64,000 nucleotides of DNA, taken from the NCBI RefSeq assembly GCF_029223485.1, contig NZ_JARHTP010000027.1, forward strand, positions 1-64,000. The letters run 5' to 3'. Each line of letters opens with the position of its first letter. Position 1 is the first letter of the stretch. Shown here one piece after another: positions 9,453 through 17,088 of this stretch. The position numbers and the translations under genes were made by a program. The DNA comes from Streptomyces coacervatus (GTDB lineage: Bacteria; Actinomycetota; Actinomycetes; Streptomycetales; Streptomycetaceae). The notes beneath the pieces were generated by a model. The model did no database searches. It saw nothing but the letters and a program-made list of their open reading frames with translations, and was not told the origin of the DNA.

Positions 9453-11183
9453 GTGACGAGTGACACCCCCACACGGGCCGGCGCCGACGAAGACGCCCGG
9501 CCGGCCGCGGACCCCCAGGCCGCCTCCTGGACACAGCGCCTGCGCCGGTTCGGGTACACCCCGGCCTCCCGGACCGACACCCGCGACCGTCTGGTGCCGC
9601 CTTTCCCCGAGCCGGGCACCCGTGTCTGGGAGTTCCTGGGCATCGGCCCACGGCTCGCCGGGCGCATCGCGAGATCCATGGGCTGGGTGGGGCCGATCCT
9701 CGTCGCCCTGGTCGCCGGGGCGCTCCGGTTCTGGCGTCTCGGGCAGCCGCGGGCCCTCGTCTTCGACGAGACGTACTACGCCAAGGACGCCTGGGCGCTG
9801 CTGCGGCTCGGCTACGAAGGCACCTGGCCGGACCGCAAGGTCGCCGACCCACAGATCCTGGCGCACCCCCAGGTCATCCCGCTCTCCGACGCCGGCAGCT
9901 TCGTCGCGCATCCGCCGATGGGCAAGTGGGTGATCGCCCTCGGCGAGAGCCTGTTCGGCCTGGACCCGTTCGGCTGGCGGTTCATGACGGCGCTGCTGGG
10001 CACCCTGTCGGTGCTCATGCTGTGCCGAATAGGGCGCCGGCTGTTCCGTTCGACGCTGCTGGGCTGTCTCGCCGGTGCGCTGATGACGGTGGACGGCCTC
10101 CACTTCGTGATGAGCCGTACCGCACTGCTCGACCTCGTGGTCATGTTCTTCGCGCTGGCCGCGTTCGGCTGCCTGCTCGTCGACCGGGACCGGGCGCGAG
10201 CCCGGCTGGCGGCCTCCCTGCCCGTGGAGGAGGGCGGCTTCGCGCGCCCCGACGAGCACACCGGCGAACGCGTCGGCATGGGCCTGCGTCCGTGGCGGCT
10301 CGCGGCCGGCGTCTTCCTGGGCCTGGCCGCCGCGAGCAAATGGAACGGCCTGTACTTCCTCGTCTTCTTCACGGCCCTGACCCTCCTGTGGGACGTCGGC
10401 TCCCGCCGCGTGGCCGGCGCCTACCGGCCCTACCAGGCCATGCTGCGCAAGGACCTCGGCTGGTCGGTGCTCTCCATGGTCCCCGTCGCCGTGCTGACAT
10501 ACCTGGCGACCTGGAGCGGCTGGTTCCTGTCCGACAAGGGCTACGGCCGGCACTGGGCGGACGGCCGCGGCGGCACCTGGTCCTGGATTCCCGCTCCGCT
10601 GCGCAGCCTGTGGCACTACGAACACGCCGTCTACGAGTTCAACATCGGCCTCCACACCCCGCACCGCTACCAGTCCAACCCGTGGAGCTGGCTGGTCGAC
10701 GGGCGGCCGGTGGCGTTCTACTACCAGGCCCCGACGGCGGGGCAGGACGGCTGCCACGCCGCCGCCGGCTGCTCGCAGGAGATCCTGGGCCTGGGCACCC
10801 CGCTGCTGTGGTGGGCGGCCTGCGCCGCGGTCGGCTATCTGCTGTTCCGGTGGGCCCTGCGCCGCGACTGGCGCGCGGGCGCCGTCCTGTGCGCGGTGGC
10901 CGCCGGATACCTCCCCTGGTTCAACTACCAGGACCGCACGATCTTCTCCTTCTACGCCGTCGCGTTCGTGCCCTACCTGTGCCTGGCCGTGGCCATGATG
11001 GTGGGCGCCATGCTGGGGCCGCCCGGGGCGAACGAGCGACGCCGGCTCACCGGTGCGGTGAGCGCGGGCGTACTGGTGCTGCTCATCGCCTGGAACTTCA
11101 TCTACTTCTTCCCGCTGTACACAGGCCAGACCATCCCGTACACCGACTGGCACTCCCGGATGTGGCTGGACACCTGGATATGA
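9453..11183 (+). CDS. pmt: Protein O-mannosyltransferase (PMT, GT39)
   Basis: 576 residues, an integral membrane glycosyltransferase with many hydrophobic helices. LVFDETYYAKDAW gives the Asp-Glu pair of the first extracytoplasmic loop that is essential in PMT/GT39 enzymes. MTALLGTLSVLMLCRIGRRLF, AASKWNGLY and the C-terminal IYFFPLYTGQTIPYTDWHS match actinobacterial Pmt. The enzyme transfers mannose from polyprenyl-phosphate mannose to Ser/Thr of Sec-exported proteins. In S. coelicolor the single pmt gene is needed for phage phiC31 infection and normal beta-lactam tolerance, from memory. The GTG at 9453 gives a hydrophilic N-terminal tail of usual size. The flanking gene remnants are not functionally linked. 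Confidence 0.9.
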   Translation: MTSDTPTRAGADEDARPAADPQAASWTQRLRRFGYTPASRTDTRDRLVPPFPEPGTRVWEFLGIGPRLAGRIARSMGWVGPILVALVAGALRFWRLGQPRALVFDETYYAKDAWALLRLGYEGTWPDRKVADPQILAHPQVIPLSDAGSFVAHPPMGKWVIALGESLFGLDPFGWRFMTALLGTLSVLMLCRIGRRLFRSTLLGCLAGALMTVDGLHFVMSRTALLDLVVMFFALAAFGCLLVDRDRARARLAASLPVEEGGFARPDEHTGERVGMGLRPWRLAAGVFLGLAAASKWNGLYFLVFFTALTLLWDVGSRRVAGAYRPYQAMLRKDLGWSVLSMVPVAVLTYLATWSGWFLSDKGYGRHWADGRGGTWSWIPAPLRSLWHYEHAVYEFNIGLHTPHRYQSNPWSWLVDGRPVAFYYQAPTAGQDGCHAAAGCSQEILGLGTPLLWWAACAAVGYLLFRWALRRDWRAGAVLCAVAAGYLPWFNYQDRTIFSFYAVAFVPYLCLAVAMMVGAMLGPPGANERRRLTGAVSAGVLVLLIAWNFIYFFPLYTGQTIPYTDWHSRMWLDTWI

Positions 11184-11207
11184 GACCCCGCCGGATGCGC
11201 CCGGCTC

Positions 11208-11840
11208 TCACAACATCTCCAACTCCGCTGTCGTACGCCCGAGATAGGTGACCGGTCCGGGGTCCGGCACCTCGATCGCGTGGAAGCCCAGGCGGTCGTA
11301 GAAGGCTCTGGCCGGAGTGTTGGCCGTGACCATGGACAGGTGTACGGCGGCGACGCCCTGGTCGTGCAGGGCGCGCAGGAAGGTGCGCATCAGCGCGCGG
11401 CCGTGTCCGCGGCCCTGCCACGCGGGGAGCAGGTCGATGTGCAGATGGGCCGGGTATGCGGCAACCTCGGGGACGATCATGCGCTCGGGGTGGTGCAGCA
11501 AGGGGATCATCGCCTCGTCCGGGGTGTCGGGCGGGCCCGCGGGCTCCGGGTAGCGGTCCGCGACCAGGGGCAGCCACTTCGCACGGAAGGCCTCGACGAA
11601 GCGGGGCGTGTCCGCGGTGCCGAGGACGTAGCCGGCCGCTCTGCCCTGCCCGTCGTCCAGGACGAAGGCCAGCTCCGGTTCCAGGTGGACGTACGGGGCC
11701 GCGAAGATCACCGGGAAGATGCCGGGGTCTGCGTAGACGGGGCGGCTGTCCTGGCCGTTGTGCGCGGTGCGGATGCAGATGTCGTCGAGGGCTTCGCGGT
11801 CCTGGGAGCGGTAGGGGCGGATGGCGGGAGTCGAGGTCAT
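11208..11840 (-). CDS. GNAT-family N-acetyltransferase
   Basis: 210 residues. The start is the ATG at 11840, opening MTSTPAIRPYRSQDREALDD; upstream in-frame sequence belongs to a decayed phospholipase. The acetyl-CoA binding segment is LLPAWQGRGHGRALMRTFL (R/Q-x-x-G-x-G/A motif), followed by LSMVTANTPARAFYDRLGF. The insert with HHPERMIVPEVAAYPAHLHIDL resembles GNAT proteins related to the C-terminal domain of O-GlcNAcase-type proteins. The substrate is unknown. The stop lies 25 bases from the convergent pmt stop. Confidence 0.85.
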   Translation of the reverse strand: MTSTPAIRPYRSQDREALDDICIRTAHNGQDSRPVYADPGIFPVIFAAPYVHLEPELAFVLDDGQGRAAGYVLGTADTPRFVEAFRAKWLPLVADRYPEPAGPPDTPDEAMIPLLHHPERMIVPEVAAYPAHLHIDLLPAWQGRGHGRALMRTFLRALHDQGVAAVHLSMVTANTPARAFYDRLGFHAIEVPDPGPVTYLGRTTAELEML

Positions 11841-11882
11841 CCGGGCATCCTGCGCCTTGCGGGAGCGCTCCCACAAGGGGTT

Positions 11883-11910
11883 TGGGCCCGGACCGGACGG
11901 TCCGGGCCCA
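11883..11910. terminator. Strong hairpin between phospholipase remnant and GNAT gene
   Basis: TGGGCCCGGACC and GGTCCGGGCCCA form a perfect 12-bp stem with the loop GGAC. It lies just after the coding remnant of the phospholipase and before the GNAT start, so it is probably the old terminator of the phospholipase gene. Confidence 0.75.
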
Positions 11911-12710
11911 CGGGCGTCACGGAAGCGGAAGGCCGTCGTGAAGTCGCTGAAGGTCTCGCGCCGCCAGTCGCTGACGTTCGGCTCCTCGACCCCGGTGAAC
12001 CGGTCCAGGAACTGCAGAGCCGAGGTGTGGTCGAAGGCCTCCGAGGCGACCCAACCGCCCATGGTCCAGGGCGAGATGATGATGGCGGGCCCCCGGAAGC
12101 CGCCACCGATCGGCAGCCCCTGGATGTACTCGTCCTTCGTCCCCGCCGGCGCGGTCGGCGGCGCCACGTGGTCGAACAGGCCGTCGTTGTCGTCGTAGTT
12201 GAGGATGAAGGCGGTCTTGCGCCACACCTTCGGGTTGGACGCGATGGCCTCGATCTTCGAGGCGACGAAGTCGGCGCCGGCGGCCGGCAGGTAGTCGGGG
12301 TGCGCCGACTGGTAGCTGGTCGGCATGATCCAACTGACCGTCGGCAGCCGGTCGTTAACGGTATGTCCTTGCGCGTGTAGTGACCCATCGCATAGGGGCC
12401 GTTGGCGCCGTCGGCCTTGCGGTGAGTCGGCAGCCACTGGTCCATCCTGCCGCCGTTCCAGGCCCGGTGCTGCACGGACCAGGCATGGCTGGTGGACGGG
12501 ATGGCCTGTGCGCTCGACTTGTGGGTGTCGAGGTGGAAGGGCAGCAGATAGCCCTTCGGATTCACGGCCGACGTGCTCGATGCCGCCCAGCGAGCCGTTC
12601 TTCGGCGGCCCGGTTGCGACGGCCTTCCGGACGCTCGGCGGGAGGAGGGAGAGGGCCGCGGCGCCGCCCAGCGCGCCCGCGGCGGAACCCAGGAATCTAC
12701 GACGTGTCAA
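11911..12710 (-). pseudogene. Tat-secreted phospholipase C remnant
   Basis: Three pieces of a non-hemolytic phospholipase C (phosphoesterase family) survive. Near 12710 a Tat signal, LTRRRFLGSAAGALGG and ALSLLPPSVRKAVA, runs to GIEHV, where family members continue into the VxLMQENRSFDHYFG catalytic motif; that motif is gone. From about 12570 another frame gives GYLLPFHLDTHKSSAQAIP, HAWSVQHRAWNGG and GPYAMGHYTRKDIPL. From about 12365 the first frame returns with LPTVSWIMPTSYQSAHPDY, NPKVWRKTAFILNYDDNDGL and DHVAPPTAPAG, ending at the terminator without the usual C-terminal domains. The start is also damaged (ATGTAG just upstream of the TTG). At least two internal deletions removed catalytic residues, so it is not functional. 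Confidence 0.87.
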
Positions 12711-12782
12711 CTCGGCTACATGGACATTGCCCGGCGTTGGGAAACGGAGGGCGCCCTGCGCATGAGGGCGCTCGACCGACCG

Positions 12783-14195
12783 TCAGTCGGCCGAGTCCGA
12801 ATGGAACTCCATGGCCAAGGCGTCGGGTTCGACGGTGATGACGGCCTGGGCACGCGGTGGACGGGAGGTCACCTTGAACCGGGGCCAGGCCTGGAGGACG
12901 GTCGCGAGAATGATGAGGAGCTCGACCCACGCGAGGTTCTCCCCGATGCACTTGCGGCGGCCGTCGCCGAAGGCGAGAAAGGGCCCTCGGGTGCCCGCGA
13001 CGCCGTCCGCCTCCCAGCGGTCCGGGTCGAAGCTGTCCGGGTCGGGGAAATAGGCGGAGTCGTGCTGGTGCAGATAGGGACTCCACATGACGTCGGCGCC
13101 CTCGGGTATGAGGTGTCCGCCGAGTTCGATGTCGCGGGTGGCGGTCCGCGTCACCATCCAGATCACCCCGTACTTCCTGATGACCTCCTGCAGAACCCGT
13201 CGGGCGTACGGGAGCCGGTCGATGTCGTCGTAGCGCAGCGGCCGGTCCCCGCACACCGAGGCCAGCTCCTCACGAAGGCGTCGTTCGACGGCGGGGTTGC
13301 CGGCGATCTCGTACAGCACCCAGGCGAGTGTGGTCCCGGTGGTCTCGATCGCTCCGCCCAGGAGGGTGATGGTCTCGTCCTGGAGCTGCCGGCGGCCGAG
13401 TTGGTCCTCAGCGCCGATCAGGGTCTCGAACAGACCGCTCTGCCGCCGGCGCGCCTCGGCCGCGTGCGGGCACGCCTCGGCACCGGACGCACCGTCCGCC
13501 GAAGCCGATCCGGGTGCGGTGACGTCGATGTGGTGGTCGATGGCCTGGTCGATAAGGGCGCGCAGGCGGGCGACACGGTCGGCGTGCGCGCGGTTGGCGG
13601 GCAGCGGCAGTCGCGTGACCCAGGGCGGGAGAATGACCTGCCGAATCGTTCCTTTCATGATGTCGGGCAGCAGGGCGGTGAACTCGCCCTCCAGGTGGGC
13701 GGGCAGGTCCGCGCCGAACACGGCGACGAGGAACGTGGCGAGGGTGACCTCGTTCATGTCGGCGAGCACATCGCGCGATTCGGCCGCGGTCCAGGCGCCG
13801 ACCATCGTCCGAACCTGCTCGATCATGGCGTTGCCGCGCTCGGCGATGTGCGCCTTGTTGAACATGGGCTGCATCAGACGGCGGTTGCGCAGATGGGTGT
13901 CGCCGTCGGCGACGGTCGCGATTCCGTCACCGAGGAAGACCCGCAGCGCGTCGTTGTACTTGCCGCCTTTGGTGAAGTGGGCGGCGTCGGTCACGAGGAC
14001 ACGGCGGGTCAGTGCGGGGTCCGTGACCACGTAGGCGGGTGTGGGGCCGATACGTATTCGCACCACGCTGCCGTATTCGCGCAGCGAGGTCATGAACGGC
14101 AGCGGGTCGCGGGCGAGGCGGAGTCCGTGTCCGATCAGCGGCAGTCCGCCGGGGGCTGTGGGGGTGGGGACGGGTGCCGCGGTGGGGGCGCTCAT
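12783..14195 (-). CDS. Cytochrome P450
   Basis: 470 residues from the ATG at 14195, with AAGGAG 10 bases upstream. P450 landmarks are clear: I-helix LLGGAIETTGTTLAW, K-helix ExxR as QEVIRKYG, PDSFDPDRWE, and the heme loop FLAFGDGRRKCIGENLAW with the Cys ligand at residue 416. The proline-rich start APGGLPLIGHGLRLARDPL and the ETT I-helix resemble bacterial P450s that oxidise sesquiterpenes (for example the pentalenene oxygenase type), but there is no terpene synthase next to it, so the substrate is open. No ferredoxin is in the window; the FprA-type reductase at 21053 could supply electrons through one encoded elsewhere. Confidence 0.92.
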   Translation of the reverse strand: MSAPTAAPVPTPTAPGGLPLIGHGLRLARDPLPFMTSLREYGSVVRIRIGPTPAYVVTDPALTRRVLVTDAAHFTKGGKYNDALRVFLGDGIATVADGDTHLRNRRLMQPMFNKAHIAERGNAMIEQVRTMVGAWTAAESRDVLADMNEVTLATFLVAVFGADLPAHLEGEFTALLPDIMKGTIRQVILPPWVTRLPLPANRAHADRVARLRALIDQAIDHHIDVTAPGSASADGASGAEACPHAAEARRRQSGLFETLIGAEDQLGRRQLQDETITLLGGAIETTGTTLAWVLYEIAGNPAVERRLREELASVCGDRPLRYDDIDRLPYARRVLQEVIRKYGVIWMVTRTATRDIELGGHLIPEGADVMWSPYLHQHDSAYFPDPDSFDPDRWEADGVAGTRGPFLAFGDGRRKCIGENLAWVELLIILATVLQAWPRFKVTSRPPRAQAVITVEPDALAMEFHSDSAD

Positions 14196-14461
14196 CGCTC
14201 GATCACTCCTTGTGGGGGCGGGGGCAAACGCCCAAAAGCATGCCCATGACCAATTCGCCCGATGCACCGGAACCATGCTCTCTGCGTCACATCCACGGTC
14301 TGCGCCCCAGGCGCACGGAACGAGGCATCGACGGACATCCCTGCGACGTCCGGGAGCACGGGTTTCCCTGCTGTCTGCGTCCGCCCAGGTGCGCCGTGGG
14401 CCCGAAGTGGCGCATTCTTGCTGTGTCGCCCGCTGGACGGCGTACGGACGAGGTAGGGCCG

Positions 14462-16984
14462 ATGACTCGCGCGGAGCACGCACACCGGACGCCCGGGCAG
14501 CTGGCCGCGCTGCTGATCGACGCCTCGACGGAGGCGATCGGTGCGGCCGGCGGGCACTCGGGAGGGGTCTATCTGCGCTCGGGCACGCCCGGGCTGCTGC
14601 GCCTTGCGGTGCTCGCGGGGCTGCCGGGCCCGCTGTTCCGGCCCTGGTGGCGGCTGCATGTGGACCGTCCGTTCCCGGTGGCCGACGCCTACCGGCTCGG
14701 TGTGCAGGTGGTCCTGCCGAACGCCACGGAGACGATGCGCCGCTATCCCCAGTTCGCGGCCGGGCTGCCGTTCCAGTTCGGGTCGATGTACGTACCGGTC
14801 GTGGGCGGGCCGACGACCTTCGGTGTGCTGACCGTGCTGCGTCCCTCCGCCGCGGACGCCACCGAGCTGCTGCACTGCCGTGATCGCATGGTGCGGCTGG
14901 CCGAGGACCTGGGCACGGCCCTCGGGCGCCTGGAGGACGGCGGCAGATCGCCGGTCGCCTGGGACGGGGAGCCGGTGTGCGTACGGCCGCCGGGCGCGCG
15001 GCCGCCCGCGGGGCGTGCCGGGGGTTTCGCCTGGGATCCGGTGACGGACGTCGTGACCGTGGACGAGCGCCTGCCCGCGCTGCTGGGGGTGCCGGCCGAC
15101 GGGTTCGCCACGTCCGTGGAGGCGCTCGCGGACGCCGTCGCCCCGGCCGAGACACAGCGCGTCCTGGCCGCGCTGCGGGAGACCGCCGCGGGCCGGCCAC
15201 CGCCCCTGCCGCTGTATGTGCGGGCCGAGGACGGCGCGCTGCGGCTGGTGGAGCTGTGGAGCCCGTACGCCGCCCCCGCCCCGCCCGGCACACCGTCCGG
15301 CGCGCATCCCGTCCGGGGCTTCGTCGTCGACCCCGGCCCCGGTGCGGCGGCCGACGCCGCGGCCGACCTGCTGCCCGACGGCGTGCTCTGCCTGGACCGG
15401 CTGGGGCTGATCCTCTACGCCAACCCCCGCGCCGGACAGCTGCTGCACTGCTCCCGGACGCAGCTGCTCAGCCGTCCGCTGTGGGAGGCGGTGCCCTGGC
15501 TGAACCAGCCCGCCTTCGAGGACCATCTGCGCAGCGCTCTGCTGTCGCCGGACCCGGTGCGCTTCCCGGTGGCACGGCCCGGCGGGGAGAACGCAGAGCC
15601 GTCGTACGAGAGCGCCTGGCTCGACGTGTGTGTCTATCCGGGCCCGGACGTGCTGACGTGTACGTTCCGTCCGGCGGACCACGTGGCGGACGCCGCCGCC
15701 CCCGCTTCGGAGCCGGCCGCCTCGGCCTCGCCCGACGTGCCCTCGATGGCTCCGCTGTACCGCCCCATCGTCCTCGCCATCGCGCTGACGGAGGCGGTCA
15801 CCGCACGGCAGGTGGCGGCCGTGGTCATGCGGGAACTGCTGCCTCCGTTCGGCGGCCGCCGGCTGGCCATCTATCTGCTGCAGGACCGGCATCTGTATCT
15901 GGCCTGGGAGAACGGCTTCCCCAAAGGGTTCCTCGCCCCCTTCGAGGGCGTGGGCCTGGACGCCCATCTGCCCGGTGTCGAGACGCTGACCGGCGGCCGC
16001 CCGATCTTCTTCGACTCGATGGAGCAGCTGGCCGCCGCCTATCCGGGCATCGCGCTGGACGCGGACGAGGGAGCCCGCGCGTTCCTGCCGCTGATCGCCT
16101 CCGGGCGCCCGGTGGGTTCCTGCATCCTGGGTTTCGACGGTTCGCGCAGCTTCAGCACCGAGGAACGCACGGTGCTGACCGCGCTCGCCGGACTGATCGC
16201 CCACGCCATGGAGAAGGCGAAGCGCTACGAGAGCGAGGCGGCGCTCGCGCGCGGGCTGCAGCAGGCCCTGCTCCCCCGTCGGCTGTCGGCCCATCCGCAG
16301 GTGGAGACCACCGGGCGCTATCTGCCCGGAACGCAGGGCATGGAGGTGGGCGGCGACTGGTACGACGTCGTCGAGGCGGGGGACGGTCTGGCGCTGGTCA
16401 TCGGCGATGTCCAGGGGCACGGTGTGCAGGCGGCGGCCACCATGGGTCAACTGCGCAGTGCGGTAAGGGCGTTCGCGCTCGGTGACCGGCCGCCCGACGA
16501 GGTGATGAGCGGCACGAACCATCTGCTCATCGACCTCGATCCCGGACAGTTCGCGAGCTGCTGCTATATCCGGCTGGATCCGGCGTCGGGCCTGGCGCGG
16601 GCAGCCCGTGCCGGGCACCCGCCGCCGCTGCTGCGCCACCCGGACGGCCACACCGAGGTGCTGGACCTGCCCGGCGGTGTGGTGCTCGGGGTGGATCCGC
16701 ACGCCCAGTACCCCGTCGCCGAGCTGCGGATCGAGCCCGGTGCCGTCCTCGCCTTGTACACGGACGGGCTCGTCGAGCGGCCCGGCGTCGACATCGACGA
16801 CGGCATCACGGCCCTGCGGGTGGCCCTGGCGAAGGTGGGCGCCCCCGCCGTACGCCCGGGCCGGCGTCCGCTGGCCGGGATCGCCGACCGCCTCACCGCG
16901 GCGGCCCGGCACTCCGCCGACCGCCCCGACGACATCGCGCTGCTCCTCGCCACGCGCCGTGCGGCGCACGGGAACCAGCGGTGA
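14462..16984 (+). CDS. GAF/PAS sensor PP2C-type phosphatase
   Basis: 840 residues, no membrane segment. An N-terminal GAF-like region (about 10-150) is followed by two PAS-like regions (about 185-290 and 300-405, the second with LLPDGVLCLDRLGLILYANP), a second GAF (about 430-590) and a SpoIIE phosphatase domain (about 600-830). Metal-binding motifs are present: GGDWYDVV, IGDVQGHGVQAAATMGQL, LYTDGLVERPG and RPDDIALLL. Such proteins usually dephosphorylate anti-anti-sigma factors. The ATG at 14462 is preceded by GAGGTAGGG. It diverges from the P450 across 266 bases. A second large phosphatase follows 104 bases later. Confidence 0.9.
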   Translation: MTRAEHAHRTPGQLAALLIDASTEAIGAAGGHSGGVYLRSGTPGLLRLAVLAGLPGPLFRPWWRLHVDRPFPVADAYRLGVQVVLPNATETMRRYPQFAAGLPFQFGSMYVPVVGGPTTFGVLTVLRPSAADATELLHCRDRMVRLAEDLGTALGRLEDGGRSPVAWDGEPVCVRPPGARPPAGRAGGFAWDPVTDVVTVDERLPALLGVPADGFATSVEALADAVAPAETQRVLAALRETAAGRPPPLPLYVRAEDGALRLVELWSPYAAPAPPGTPSGAHPVRGFVVDPGPGAAADAAADLLPDGVLCLDRLGLILYANPRAGQLLHCSRTQLLSRPLWEAVPWLNQPAFEDHLRSALLSPDPVRFPVARPGGENAEPSYESAWLDVCVYPGPDVLTCTFRPADHVADAAAPASEPAASASPDVPSMAPLYRPIVLAIALTEAVTARQVAAVVMRELLPPFGGRRLAIYLLQDRHLYLAWENGFPKGFLAPFEGVGLDAHLPGVETLTGGRPIFFDSMEQLAAAYPGIALDADEGARAFLPLIASGRPVGSCILGFDGSRSFSTEERTVLTALAGLIAHAMEKAKRYESEAALARGLQQALLPRRLSAHPQVETTGRYLPGTQGMEVGGDWYDVVEAGDGLALVIGDVQGHGVQAAATMGQLRSAVRAFALGDRPPDEVMSGTNHLLIDLDPGQFASCCYIRLDPASGLARAARAGHPPPLLRHPDGHTEVLDLPGGVVLGVDPHAQYPVAELRIEPGAVLALYTDGLVERPGVDIDDGITALRVALAKVGAPAVRPGRRPLAGIADRLTAAARHSADRPDDIALLLATRRAAHGNQR

Positions 16985-17088
16985 ACCCGTCCCCCGCCCG
17001 TGACGTCGGCACACGCACGGGAGGCGAACTCCGTCACCCTCTGTGATGCCTCTCGCCTCACACGGCCCGGCAGTGTAGACATGGGCAC

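Noticed and set aside
11208..12710. One continuous 500-residue frame joining a Tat signal, phospholipase segments and a GNAT domain
   Set aside because: The joined frame includes a long out-of-frame stretch and runs through a 12-bp terminator stem; the GNAT domain has its own ATG at 11840. It is a decayed phospholipase followed by a separate gene.
12783..14195. Terpene biosynthetic cluster around the P450
   Set aside because: No DDxxD/NSE terpene synthase motif was found on either strand nearby; the P450 stands alone.
12783..15293. 836-residue minus-strand frame including the P450
   Set aside because: The part upstream of 14195 is Arg/Pro-rich shadow of the opposite-strand phosphatase gene; the P450 has a good ribosome site and start at 14195.
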